This document shows, one piece after another, positions 43,356 through 52,704 of a DNA stretch of 64,000 nt. The stretch lies in contig OZ223306.1 of NCBI GenBank assembly GCA_965140735.1, positions 2,108,001 through 2,172,000 on the forward strand, given 5' to 3'. How positions within the stretch are numbered: position 1 is the first letter of the stretch; every line of letters begins with the position of its first letter. The translations under genes were made by a program, and so were the position numbers. Source of the stretch: Fusibacter_A sp965140735 (GTDB lineage Bacteria; Bacillota; Clostridia; Peptostreptococcales; Acidaminobacteraceae). The notes beneath the pieces were generated by a model that was not told where the DNA came from, did no database searches, and worked only from the letters and a program-made list of their open reading frames with translations.

Positions 43356-44594
43356 ATGTCAACAAATAGTTATGTGGAAGCACCGAATACTTTATCTGAT
43401 CCAAAGAATTTTATCTTAGGACTTCAACATCTTATTGCCATGTTTGGCGCTACAGTTCTCGTTCCAATCTTAACGGGATTCAACCCATCAGTTGCTCTTT
43501 TTACTGCGGGTTGTGGCACTTTAATCTTCCATTCCTGTACCAGTGGGAAAGTACCTGTATTTTTAGGCTCTTCTTTTGCATTTATTCCTTTAATTCTACA
43601 AGTAAAAGAACTTTATCAAGGTGATCTAGCATATGCCCAAGGTGGGATTATTGTTGCTGGATTTATTTATGTGCTCTTATCATTTTTCGTAAAAGCGGTT
43701 GGCGTTGATCATATCAAAGCCTTTTTACCAGCACATGTTGTGGGGCCGATGATCATTGTAATCGGTTTGAATCTTGTCCCTACAGCTTTTGACATGGCAA
43801 AAGCAAATTTTATGCTTGCTGGCGTTACACTTGCAACTGCACTCGCTATTAATTTCCTAGGTAAAGGCTTCTTTAAACAGTTATCGATCTTAATCGCAGT
43901 CATTGTAGGCTATACGGTTTCACTTGCTATAAATGCTGTGGATTTTACAAGTATCCAACAAGCTTCACTTTTGGGACTTCCGGCATTCACGCTTCCAAAG
44001 TTTAGCTTAGAAGCTATTTTAATCATTGCACCTGTTGTTCTTGCTGTTTTTATGGAACATATCGGTGACATCACTACAAATGGTACAGTTGTTGGGAAAA
44101 ACTTTATAGAAAACCCTGGTCTCCATAGAACATTACTTGGCGATGGTATTGCAACTATGTTTGCAGGTTTCCTCGGCGGTCCGGCGAATACAACCTACGG
44201 TGAAAACACAGGTGTGCTTGCAATCACTAAGAACTATAATCCCGCTATTTTACGTATCGCTGCAGTGTTTGCAATTATTTTAAGTCTTGTGGGCAAATTA
44301 GGTGGCGTTTTAGGATCAATACCGTCAGCTGTAATGGGAGGCATCAGTTTAATGCTCTTCTCTATGATTGCTCTGATAGGCGTCAAAACGATTAAAAATC
44401 AAAACGTTGTCTTTAATATTAAAAATACAGTGATCATGCTTATGATCTTGTGTGTTGGTCTTGCACCTTCATACGTCCCAGCATTATCACTTAAAATTTC
44501 AATTCCTAACTCTTCAGTTGCATTGTCTGGTCTTAGCCTTGCTGCACTTTTAGGGGTTATTGTTAATGGTATCTGGACTAAATTAGAAAAGTAG
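43356..44594 (+). CDS. uraA: Uracil permease (NCS2 family)
   Basis: A 412-residue NCS2 transporter with 12-14 membrane helices. The family motifs are GLQHLIAMFGATVLVP at the start, VFMEHIGDITTNGTVVGKNF with the proton-coupling Glu, and GGPANTTYGENTGVLAIT in the substrate site. It imports uracil with H+. The PyrR-type leader supports a pyrimidine substrate over xanthine. GGGAGG precedes the ATG, and a strong terminator follows. Confidence 0.93.
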   Translation: MSTNSYVEAPNTLSDPKNFILGLQHLIAMFGATVLVPILTGFNPSVALFTAGCGTLIFHSCTSGKVPVFLGSSFAFIPLILQVKELYQGDLAYAQGGIIVAGFIYVLLSFFVKAVGVDHIKAFLPAHVVGPMIIVIGLNLVPTAFDMAKANFMLAGVTLATALAINFLGKGFFKQLSILIAVIVGYTVSLAINAVDFTSIQQASLLGLPAFTLPKFSLEAILIIAPVVLAVFMEHIGDITTNGTVVGKNFIENPGLHRTLLGDGIATMFAGFLGGPANTTYGENTGVLAITKNYNPAILRIAAVFAIILSLVGKLGGVLGSIPSAVMGGISLMLFSMIALIGVKTIKNQNVVFNIKNTVIMLMILCVGLAPSYVPALSLKISIPNSSVALSGLSLAALLGVIVNGIWTKLEK

Positions 44595-44628
44595 CAACCT
44601 TTATTTAATTATATTTATTATTAAAGTA

Positions 44629-44680
44629 AAAAAGATGTCTATAGATTTGAAATCAAGCCAAATCTGTAGACATCTTTTTT
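44629..44680 (+). terminator. Terminator after the uracil permease gene
   Basis: AAAAAGATGTCTATAGATTTG pairs with CAAATCTGTAGACATCTTTTTT around nine bases with one mismatch and ends in T6. Confidence 0.88.
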
Positions 44681-44771
44681 GTGGGTTGATAAATTTATAA
44701 TAGTTGATAGATTTAGGTATTTTGGGGCATATATAAGGTAATTGAAACTAGACTGTACTTTGGAGGTTCTC

Positions 44772-46778
44772 ATGCCCGAATACCTAATTGAAAACAATCC
44801 ATCTTTGCTATGGCTTAAAGATATTGGACTGGACTTTATAAAATTATCTTATCATTATCAAGATCCCTTTATTATTTTAAAAGATCAAGAAATTCTATTT
44901 TCCAATTTAAGTGCAGAGTCACTCTTTAAAACATCACTTGTGCATAAAAGCATCGATATGATAACCAGCCAAGTTCATTCCTATTCTTCTTATTTTGATT
45001 ACTTGGATCATCATAAATTTGACAACGCTTCACTCAACGAGCCCATTCGCTTTAAATGGCTACATAAGGATGCTCACGAAAATCAATTTCAAGCAGAAAT
45101 TGTGCTCTTCGTTTTAAAAAAAGATTTATACAACAATTATTATGGTGCTTTCATTTTGGATCTAAGTCGACTTGTAAAACCTTTAGAAACCTCTTCGAGT
45201 GCACTTTATAATTTGCTGACTAACGCAAGAGATGCCACACTCATAATAGATCCCAACACAGGTTATATTCTACATGCAAATCAATTTGCACTTGATTTTT
45301 ATGGCTACACTCACGAACAATTACAACAAATGAAAATATCAGATATCAATCTACTAACCCCTGAAGCCATTCAAAAAGAAATGGCTAAAGCTTCTAAAGA
45401 ATCCAGAAATCACTTTAATTTTAGACATCGTCTTGCCAATAACGAAGTTTGGAATGTCAAAGTTATCAGTGGGCCATTTGAATACAACCACAAAAAACTT
45501 TTATTTTCATCCATTACGCCTATAAATAAACTGTCAGAAACCTCTGTAGCAGACAAAGATTATCTTCTTTTATTCACTCATACACCAGTACCTATGATGA
45601 TTATGTCTAGCTCACTCCAAATACTTAAAGTCAATCCTGCATTCGAAAAACAATTCGCCTTTTCCGATGAGGAACTCCGTCTTAAGACTATAAATGAGTC
45701 GATTGTCCCAAATGAATTTTCTGAAGAAACTTGGTTCTTCTTAAACATGGTTTCAAAAGGCAATACGATTGAATACGATGTGGTCCGGCAAAATAAAAAT
45801 CTTGTCAAAAAATCCTATCACATGACAGCTTATCCTCTCATGCAAGATAATTTAGCTGTCCATAAATTTGTGGTCATGTATGAAGAAATTACAGAAGACC
45901 TTAAACAAAAGCATTTATATGATCTCTTCTTGAAAACTTTTGACCATATCAAAGAAGGGGTTATCATCACGCGTCCAAACAAAGAAATAATTTGGGCAAA
46001 TAAAGCCTTTTTACAGCTTACCCAATACACACTTGAGGAAATCAAAAATCATACACCAAGGTTATTAAAATCAGGGGCGCACTCAAGTGAATTCTATGAA
46101 AACATGTGGCTTGCTATCATGAGTACTGGGCATTGGTCTGGTGAAATTAAAAATAAAACTAAGAATGGCACTACAATCCTTGAATGGCTCACCATATTAG
46201 ATGTCAAAAACAATGTAGGACAAACGATTAACTATATTGGTGTTATTTACGATATTACAAATTATAAGGCGAATGAAGAAAAAATCATCAACTTAGCCTA
46301 TTATGATCATCTTACTCAGTTATTGGCCAGAGGCTATTTTTTAGAACTTGCTGAAATAGCCATTAAAAATGCTAGCTTAAAAAAACAGCGTTTATGTCTT
46401 TACTATTTGGATGTGGACTTTTTTAAACAAATAAACGACGTTTATGGACATGCAGTAGGTGATTTGGCACTTATAAAAGTTTCTCTCATTTTAAAGACAA
46501 TCTTTGATCAAGAAAAAATGATCTCTAGAATTGGCGGTGATGAATTTGTCGTTTTAGCTTCTTGTAATGGTAAAAACCTCAAAGAAGTCCATGCAAATCT
46601 CCAAAAAATTGAAGACGCATTCAAGGACCCCTTACACCTTGATGAGCAAATTGATTTGACACTTTCAATATCAGTCGGCTATGCAATTTTTCCCAAAGAA
46701 GGGGCTACATTTGATGCACTGCTACACGTTGCGGATGAAAAAATGTATCAGATCAAAGCGACACGTCATTATTCTTAA
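44772..46778 (+). CDS. PAS-containing diguanylate cyclase
   Basis: About 668 residues. Several PAS domains (clear ones near residues 185-300 and 420-540, and a probable one near 305-415) precede a GGDEF domain at about 550-668 with the intact active site RIGGDEF. There is no EAL domain and no membrane segment, so it is a soluble cyclic-di-GMP synthase with a PAS sensor array. No RxxD inhibitory site was noted at the usual spot. The start is the ATG at 44772 after TTTGGAGGTTCTC; the longer frame from a TTG at 44742 would bury that site. Confidence 0.9.
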   Translation: MPEYLIENNPSLLWLKDIGLDFIKLSYHYQDPFIILKDQEILFSNLSAESLFKTSLVHKSIDMITSQVHSYSSYFDYLDHHKFDNASLNEPIRFKWLHKDAHENQFQAEIVLFVLKKDLYNNYYGAFILDLSRLVKPLETSSSALYNLLTNARDATLIIDPNTGYILHANQFALDFYGYTHEQLQQMKISDINLLTPEAIQKEMAKASKESRNHFNFRHRLANNEVWNVKVISGPFEYNHKKLLFSSITPINKLSETSVADKDYLLLFTHTPVPMMIMSSSLQILKVNPAFEKQFAFSDEELRLKTINESIVPNEFSEETWFFLNMVSKGNTIEYDVVRQNKNLVKKSYHMTAYPLMQDNLAVHKFVVMYEEITEDLKQKHLYDLFLKTFDHIKEGVIITRPNKEIIWANKAFLQLTQYTLEEIKNHTPRLLKSGAHSSEFYENMWLAIMSTGHWSGEIKNKTKNGTTILEWLTILDVKNNVGQTINYIGVIYDITNYKANEEKIINLAYYDHLTQLLARGYFLELAEIAIKNASLKKQRLCLYYLDVDFFKQINDVYGHAVGDLALIKVSLILKTIFDQEKMISRIGGDEFVVLASCNGKNLKEVHANLQKIEDAFKDPLHLDEQIDLTLSISVGYAIFPKEGATFDALLHVADEKMYQIKATRHYS

Positions 46779-46847
46779 AGTCCCTCTGTTGAATAATTTT
46801 ACTATTTCATATAAAATAGTAGTGTTATACTAAGACGGAGGCATAAA

Positions 46848-47933
46848 ATGGCTAGAATACTCATATTGACTGCATCTACTGGTGGCGGTCACGATAAAGC
46901 TGCTGAAAATTTAAGAATTTTGCTTGAAAAAAACGACATTACTGTTCAAGTGAGTAGTTTCATGAAAGAGATTAATCGCTCTTTAGACTATTTAGTGGTT
47001 AACAGTTACAAGCAAATGTCTTTAAGATCTCCAAGGACCTTTGGGCATTTGTACTATATAAGTAACCGTAAGCTTGTTAATAATCGGGTAACCAGCGTCT
47101 TTAATATCGTGGGAAAAACACGTCTTTTAAATCATATTAAATATTTTAATCCTGATTTGATCATTAGTACTCATCTACTTGCCAGTAGTATTATTTGTAA
47201 ACTCAAAGCAAATCATCAAATTAGCATGCCCTATATTTCTGTCGTTACTGACTTTCATGCTCACAGAAGCTATATTAACCCAGAAGTGAATGCTTATATC
47301 GTAGGATCTGCATTTACAAAAAATGCTTTGGTGCAAAATGGTATTAAGAGTTCAATTGTATATAATTATGGTATTCCACTCACAGCACAATATTATACGG
47401 TATCTAAAACACCTGACAAAGCGTTTTCCCTATTAATTATGAGTGGTAGTATTGGGTTAACATTCGTTGACGAACTGCTTGAAACGTTAAAACATTATCC
47501 ACAGCCTATTCATTGTAAAGTCGTTTGTGGTAATAATTTAAAATTGAAAAAATCACTTGAAAAGCGATATCAATCTGAGATTGAAAATGGTCTTTATGAA
47601 ATTTATGGATTCGAAAATCATGTAGACAGACTCATGGATGTTTCAAATGTCATTATAACAAAACCGGGCGGTCTCACAACTACTGAAGCCATCGCTAAGG
47701 GACTCCCGCTTTTAATTCCATTTGCCATGCCAGGACAGGAAGAAGAAAATACAGATTTTCTAATGAGTACAGGCGCCGCTTTTAAAATCGAAAGTGGTCA
47801 AAAGCTTATATTCATACTAGATCAACTCATTAACGACCCAAGCTATTACAATCAAATTAGACAAAATGTATTTGCTCTAAAAGCTTCGTTCTCACTTGAT
47901 AATACATTTGCACTCATCAAAAGTTTCTTATAA
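46848..47933 (+). CDS. Processive diacylglycerol-type glycosyltransferase (GT28, UgtP/MGDG synthase-like), copy 1
   Basis: A 361-residue GT-B enzyme. The N-terminus has the family glycine loop ILTASTGGGHDKAAENL, followed by the MGDG-synthase domain (VSSFMKEINRSLDYLVVNSYK). The C-terminal donor site has KPGGLTTTEAIAKGLPLLIPFAMPG, which binds UDP-sugar. Members add glucose or galactose to diacylglycerol or make related envelope glycolipids. It is one of three paralogs here (others at 51546 and 56427). ACGGAGGCATAAA precedes the ATG. Confidence 0.88.
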   Translation: MARILILTASTGGGHDKAAENLRILLEKNDITVQVSSFMKEINRSLDYLVVNSYKQMSLRSPRTFGHLYYISNRKLVNNRVTSVFNIVGKTRLLNHIKYFNPDLIISTHLLASSIICKLKANHQISMPYISVVTDFHAHRSYINPEVNAYIVGSAFTKNALVQNGIKSSIVYNYGIPLTAQYYTVSKTPDKAFSLLIMSGSIGLTFVDELLETLKHYPQPIHCKVVCGNNLKLKKSLEKRYQSEIENGLYEIYGFENHVDRLMDVSNVIITKPGGLTTTEAIAKGLPLLIPFAMPGQEEENTDFLMSTGAAFKIESGQKLIFILDQLINDPSYYNQIRQNVFALKASFSLDNTFALIKSFL

Positions 47934-47940
47934 TAACCTA

Positions 47941-47990
47941 AAGGCACTATTTTAGAATGATTGTGGAAAACCATTCTAAAATAGTGCCTT
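47941..47990. terminator. Terminator between convergent genes
   Basis: AAGGCACTATTTTAGAATG and CATTCTAAAATAGTGCCTT form a perfect 19-bp stem around 12 bases, with T/A runs outside. Confidence 0.9.
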
Positions 47991-48044
47991 TTCTTATTGC
48001 TTTTAATTTCAACTGTAACTTCAATTTTTAATTTTAAATCTATC

Positions 48045-48953
48045 CTAATGATCTGCTTTTGAAATATAATTCTCTATAGAACTGTAAAAGTCTTTCAAGT
48101 AACTTTTAACAGCTTCATTTTCTTCATAACCATTATCCTTTAAGGTATCCAAATAATCCGATACAATTTGAGCTGTTATGGTATCTGGATGCGCCTCAAT
48201 AAAGGCTTTGTATTCGGCAACTTCTAAATCCACATCCATTTTATCTTCAAAGAGAACTGATGATGGAATGTAATAATACATATAGGCCTTGTACATTTCA
48301 AGTACTATAGGATATGTTCTACCATTCCTATATCGTCTAATATGATTTTCTGCTAAAAGAATACGGTCCACAAGGTCCGATTGAGAAATCTCAAGTGATG
48401 ACCGTGTACCCGTATAAGCATCCGATTCTAGTGCCTTCAAATTAATATAACTTTGAACCTCATCACTCATATAAGAAGCATATGGTTTGAATTTCGAATA
48501 ATCTGTTACTGGATATACGACGCCTTCATATGGGACTAATTTATAGCCACTGGCATAAATTTCATCAATCACCATACCGCTTCCACCATCATATTTACCA
48601 AAGTCAAATGCACCCTTTTTCGAGTCAAAACATTTCATCAGCTCTGTTTGAATATGCTTATCAAGTGAAATGACTTCTACGTAGTAAAATTGCTTCTTAA
48701 TAGATAGTTCTTCAAGTTTAAAAAAATTTTCTGTAGCTTCTTCAGTTGTCATACTTGAAATATTTTGATCTAAGTATTTAAAATTACCAATCAAATCCTC
48801 TTTGGCAATCTCTTTGTTAATAGGTTCAGTTGAATCAACTTCAGCTATAGGTGGCGTTACTGTTGGTGGCAATTGATGTTCACTTACAACATCCCTATGG
48901 CATCCCACTAGAGAGAACATGAACAACATACCGATCAACCATTTTCTTTGCAT
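48045..48953 (-). CDS. Lipoprotein, unknown function
   Basis: A 302-residue protein with a lipoprotein signal (MQRKWLIGMLFMFSLVGC), lipidated Cys at about residue 18, then a Pro-rich linker. The rest is alpha-helical and acidic with many Tyr. I recognise no domain. It has its own GGAGG site and follows the MocR-type gene by 63 bp on the same strand, so it could share that transcript. Confidence 0.75.
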   Translation of the reverse strand: MQRKWLIGMLFMFSLVGCHRDVVSEHQLPPTVTPPIAEVDSTEPINKEIAKEDLIGNFKYLDQNISSMTTEEATENFFKLEELSIKKQFYYVEVISLDKHIQTELMKCFDSKKGAFDFGKYDGGSGMVIDEIYASGYKLVPYEGVVYPVTDYSKFKPYASYMSDEVQSYINLKALESDAYTGTRSSLEISQSDLVDRILLAENHIRRYRNGRTYPIVLEMYKAYMYYYIPSSVLFEDKMDVDLEVAEYKAFIEAHPDTITAQIVSDYLDTLKDNGYEENEAVKSYLKDFYSSIENYISKADH

Positions 48954-49016
48954 ACAGCCTCCAATTCTATGTCATATCCTTCATTATACTCAATTATACC
49001 ATTAAAGTTGTGTCCT

Positions 49017-50420
49017 TTATGTGAATTTTTCATTAGATTCAAAGATGATTTGACTCAACTTTCCAATAACAGGTTCGATTTCCTGATCCGCTAGACCACT
49101 GTATGAGAGCACTAATATATCACTGCCTTCATAATCACTAATACCTTCGAGTTTTAAGCCAATCAATTCAGCTTCTTTGACCACCTTTTCTTTATTGACC
49201 GTCCGACTAAAAGATAACATAACATGCAAGCCAGATTCTTTTCCAATCAATTCAAAGTAAGGGTTCTGATGTATTTTAAAAGCATCAATTAAAAGTTGAT
49301 TTTTTCTGCCATATATCTTTTTAATTCTCCTAATATGACGCTCAAAATAACCTTCTGACATATAATTAGCCAGTGCCAATTGTTCAATTTTAGAAACGGT
49401 CTGAGAGTATCTCTCTTTAATGAGGTTAAATTTTTGCAACAAGGGTTCTGGAAGTACCATAAAGCTAATTCTAAGAGAAGGAATTAAAAGCTTTGAAAAG
49501 GAACCCACATAGATGACATTCTTACCTTGATTTAGTCCTTGTAAAGCTGGAATCGGATAGCCTTCATATCTCAGCAGACTATCATAATCATCTTCAATGA
49601 TAAAAGACTGATTTTTAGTTGCCCAGTTAATGAGCTTAATCCTTTTTTTTATGGGCATAATAGACCCTGTAGGATACTGATGTGATGGTGAAACATAGAC
49701 AATTTTAGCAAGTGAAGCTTCCAGTTTTTTAATGTTAATCCCATCTGATTCCACTGGAACTTTAATCGTTTGATACCCGTAATCTTCAAAAATATACATT
49801 CCCTTTGAAAATCCCGGGTATTCAAAAGCAATCTGAGCTTCTTCCCCTCTAAATAAAGCTGCAATCAAGCCAAATAAATACTGGATACCTGCGCCAACTA
49901 TGATCTGATCCGGATGACATTTGCCACCACGTGATTGATGCAAAAAATCAGAAATTTCTCTTCTCAGCGCAAACTCCCCTTGCACGTCACCATAAGAAAG
50001 AAGTGCCTTCGTATCATACTCAAGGACCTTGTTAACCATTTTCTTCCAGTCGTTAAAGTTAAATGTCGCTTCTTCCTGTTCATCACTACTTTGAATCTGA
50101 ATCGTTTTTTTGGGTTTATTGAGTTTAATACTAGGAGAAGACCCTTTTGCAAACTGATTGTAATCATAAATATCAATGTTGATTACATAGTAGCCACTTT
50201 TATATTTACTTTCTATATAACCTTCTACAATCAACTGATTGTATGCATTTTCAACAGTTGATTTACTGATCTTAAGAGCTTCTGAGACCATTCTTATGGA
50301 AGGTAGTTTAGTCCCCTCTTTCAGGGTTCCTTCATGAATTTCATTCTTGATGTGCTCATATAACTGAATATACTTTGGAATTTTTGATTTTTCCTCTAAA
50401 TTAATTACAAAACCGATCAT
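49017..50420 (-). CDS. MocR-type regulator (GntR helix-turn-helix plus aminotransferase domain)
   Basis: About 467 residues. A GntR-type wHTH (about residues 8-75: LPSIRMVSEALKISKSTVENAYNQL) is joined to an aminotransferase class I domain that binds PLP. The PLP lysine lies in VGSFSKLLIPSLRISF, and the Asp in IIEDDYDSLLRYEG. MocR proteins such as PdxR sense pyridoxal phosphate. The start is set at 50420, after GGTGGAG; the upstream frame to 50477 would begin before the likely transcription start. It is divergent from an ECF S component, pointing to vitamin B6 or a related precursor. Confidence 0.88.
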   Translation of the reverse strand: MIGFVINLEEKSKIPKYIQLYEHIKNEIHEGTLKEGTKLPSIRMVSEALKISKSTVENAYNQLIVEGYIESKYKSGYYVINIDIYDYNQFAKGSSPSIKLNKPKKTIQIQSSDEQEEATFNFNDWKKMVNKVLEYDTKALLSYGDVQGEFALRREISDFLHQSRGGKCHPDQIIVGAGIQYLFGLIAALFRGEEAQIAFEYPGFSKGMYIFEDYGYQTIKVPVESDGINIKKLEASLAKIVYVSPSHQYPTGSIMPIKKRIKLINWATKNQSFIIEDDYDSLLRYEGYPIPALQGLNQGKNVIYVGSFSKLLIPSLRISFMVLPEPLLQKFNLIKERYSQTVSKIEQLALANYMSEGYFERHIRRIKKIYGRKNQLLIDAFKIHQNPYFELIGKESGLHVMLSFSRTVNKEKVVKEAELIGLKLEGISDYEGSDILVLSYSGLADQEIEPVIGKLSQIIFESNEKFT

Positions 50421-50498
50421 CTCTCCACCATCTGTCCCTATCCATTTATGTATATCTGACTCTTTCGATAAACCCAATCCTATATTATATTATAATTG

Positions 50499-50518
50499 AC
50501 TTGTATTTAATTACAAGT
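50499..50518. promoter_or_regulatory. Probable MocR operator in the divergent promoter
   Basis: ACTTGTA and TACAAGT form a 7-bp inverted repeat with six bases between. It overlaps the plus-strand promoter TTGACT (50497-50502), 17 bp, ATTATA (50520-50525), and the minus-strand -35 region of the MocR gene. Confidence 0.6.
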
Positions 50519-50553
50519 ATTATATACGGATTTATATCTTTTAAGGGGGCTCT

Positions 50554-51306
50554 ATGAGAAACGATCTAAAACTTCTAATTTACACGGCTCTAATGACTGC
50601 ATTTGTATTTATTACGACTTTTATAATCAAAATACCAATTCCATTTACAAATGGTTATATACACGCTGGAGACATGTGCATTTTTATCTCCGGTATTCTA
50701 TTAGGACCTTGGTACGGTGCCTTTGCTGCTGGTGCAGGCTCTATGTTTGCAGATGTGCTCGGTGGGTATGCACAATGGGCTATCCCCACTTTAGTCATTA
50801 AAGGCATCATGGGATTCATCGTAGGGTACTTTGCCAGCGAAAAACGCAACCAAAAGCATATACTCGCAGGTGCTCTCGGTATCTGGTTTGTTTCTTTAAT
50901 CGCTTTTGTATTCTCAATTAAAAGCACCGATATCAATTTTCTGGCTTCAAATGTCGATGAATTAGCCGGTATTGATAATGTCGTAGCTGCTATTTCAAAG
51001 TTGAATTATCAATTACTAGGGGTTGCCATTATTATTCCGTTGATCACAATCCTTTTTTATCTTCTTAAGGATAAGTACGGCATCACTTTCGGTCAACTCT
51101 CAGGAATGGTTATTGCAGGGTTATGGATGGTTCTCGGTTATTATCTTGCTGCTAGTGTTATGTATGGTAGCTTTATCGTTCCTATCTTTAGTATCCCTTG
51201 GAATATCATTCAATTCGTCGGTGGCATTGTCCTTGGATTCGTTGTACTAGCAGGTCTCAAAAAGGCCAATGTGAGCTATGTTACGCTACATCATTCACAT
51301 CAATAA
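50554..51306 (+). CDS. ECF transporter S component
   Basis: A 250-residue membrane protein. The N-terminal half shows the S-component pattern (FITTFIIKIPIPFTNGYIHAGD, then GPWYGAFAAGAGSMFADVLGGY). S components bind a vitamin or metal and pair with the shared EcfAAT module, which is not in this window. It is about 50 residues longer than most, owing to a hydrophilic insert at about residues 125-145. The neighbouring MocR gene suggests a B6-vitamer. AAGGGGGCTCT precedes the ATG. Confidence 0.85.
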   Translation: MRNDLKLLIYTALMTAFVFITTFIIKIPIPFTNGYIHAGDMCIFISGILLGPWYGAFAAGAGSMFADVLGGYAQWAIPTLVIKGIMGFIVGYFASEKRNQKHILAGALGIWFVSLIAFVFSIKSTDINFLASNVDELAGIDNVVAAISKLNYQLLGVAIIIPLITILFYLLKDKYGITFGQLSGMVIAGLWMVLGYYLAASVMYGSFIVPIFSIPWNIIQFVGGIVLGFVVLAGLKKANVSYVTLHHSHQ

Positions 51307-51325
51307 ATTTAGTTTTATAAAGTAG

Positions 51326-51354
51326 GAGATGATACCTAGAATAGTTATCATCTC
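51326..51354 (+). terminator. Terminator after the ECF S gene
   Basis: GAGATGATA and TATCATCTC pair around eleven bases, followed by T5. Confidence 0.85.
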
Positions 51355-51492
51355 TTTTTATGATAAATTATGAATAAGATCTCTATATGTGCTCCCTTCT
51401 TGTGGGCATATAGCCTTATTTCTTTCAATGCTTATGTATTCTTAAATCATTTTTAATACGATTTTAATATTAATAACGTATTATGAATATGA

Positions 51493-51513
51493 GTAAACGT
51501 TATTGTAAACGTT
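51493..51513. repeat. Tandem GTAAACGTT repeats upstream of glycosyltransferase copy 2
   Basis: GTAAACGTT occurs at 51493-51501 and 51505-51513, a 12-bp period that places both on nearly the same face of the helix, just before the gene. Possibly a response-regulator box; the OmpR-type regulator gene follows at 52705. Confidence 0.4.
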
Positions 51514-51545
51514 TTATAAATATAAATTGAAAGGGAGGCATTCTC

Positions 51546-52646
51546 ATGAAAAAAGTTGGTTTGATCTTTACAGCATCCACTGGTGGTGGCCACAATCAAG
51601 CAGCCCACTCTTTAAAAAAGCAGCTTTCAGATCACGCACTTGACTTTTATGTGATAGATACCTTTAAAGAAAACAGTAAATTTTTAGAAACCATGATTGA
51701 AGATGGGTACACTTTTTTAGCAAATTATACACCGAAACTCTACGGTGAAATTTATAGATTTAGTGGTTATAAGTCCACCAATAAACAACTTAAGCGCTTC
51801 TTTAAGATAATGCTTAGAAATAAGATCTTAGCTTACATAAAGCATTATAACCCAAGTGTTATCATTTCAACACATCCCATTTTTGTGCATATTATCGCCG
51901 AACTGAAAAAAGAAGGTTTAACACACGCGGCCTGCCTCTCTGTGGTAACAGATTTAGGGGTACATCGCTTTTATGCACATGACTCAATTGATGCCTACAT
52001 CACAGGATCAAAAGTAACGAATGATCAATTAAAGGCGCTTGGCGTTTCACAGGATAAACTTTATGACTATGGTATTCCTGTTAAGGCTGAATTCTATAAC
52101 AACTCAGTCATTCACCGGAAAGATTTCTCGCCTTTCACAGTACTCCTCATGGGTGGTAGTATGGGTAGTAGAAAGTTATACAAAACCTTAGACATGTTGC
52201 TTAAAGTTAGGCATGATCTTTTAATTCAAGTCGTTTGCGGGAACAATAAAACAGTAAAAAATGCCATTGAGTCTCATTTTCAAGATTTGCCTGCTCATAT
52301 TTCTTTAGAAGTATATGGATTCGTCAGCAATGTAGATGAATTGATGGATCAAGCTGATTTATTAATTAGCAAGCCCGGGGGGCTCACTTTAACGGAAGCT
52401 ATCAATAAGGCACTTCCCATTATAATTCCTTTTTACATTCACGGGCAAGAAGCTGAAAACACAGAAATACTAGCTTCTGAAGGTCTAGCTGTATATGTTG
52501 AAAATCTCAATATGCTCCCTCTCACGATTGAATCTTTTATCAACGAACCCGAACGACTCATCGTTATTAAAAATAGAATGAAAGCAATGTCCTCTAATTA
52601 TTCTGTGGCAAAGATCGGGGATTTATGCCATGAGCTCATGGCATGA
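51546..52646 (+). CDS. Processive diacylglycerol-type glycosyltransferase (GT28), copy 2
   Basis: A 366-residue paralog of the gene at 46848. It has the N-terminal loop IFTASTGGGHNQAAHSL, an MGDG-synthase domain, and the donor site KPGGLTLTEAINKALPIIIPFYIHGQEAENTE. AAAGGGAGGCATTCTC precedes the ATG. A short terminator separates it from the two-component genes that follow. Three different copies probably add successive sugars or make separate glycolipids. Confidence 0.88.
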   Translation: MKKVGLIFTASTGGGHNQAAHSLKKQLSDHALDFYVIDTFKENSKFLETMIEDGYTFLANYTPKLYGEIYRFSGYKSTNKQLKRFFKIMLRNKILAYIKHYNPSVIISTHPIFVHIIAELKKEGLTHAACLSVVTDLGVHRFYAHDSIDAYITGSKVTNDQLKALGVSQDKLYDYGIPVKAEFYNNSVIHRKDFSPFTVLLMGGSMGSRKLYKTLDMLLKVRHDLLIQVVCGNNKTVKNAIESHFQDLPAHISLEVYGFVSNVDELMDQADLLISKPGGLTLTEAINKALPIIIPFYIHGQEAENTEILASEGLAVYVENLNMLPLTIESFINEPERLIVIKNRMKAMSSNYSVAKIGDLCHELMA

Positions 52647-52647
52647 G

Positions 52648-52671
52648 GTCGTTGTAAAACGACTTTTTTTT
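52648..52671 (+). terminator. Short terminator after glycosyltransferase copy 2
   Basis: GTCGTT and AACGAC with a GTAA loop, then nine T. Confidence 0.8.
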
Positions 52672-52704
52672 TGATATATTTAATGAAAAGCACATGGAGG
52701 CTTT

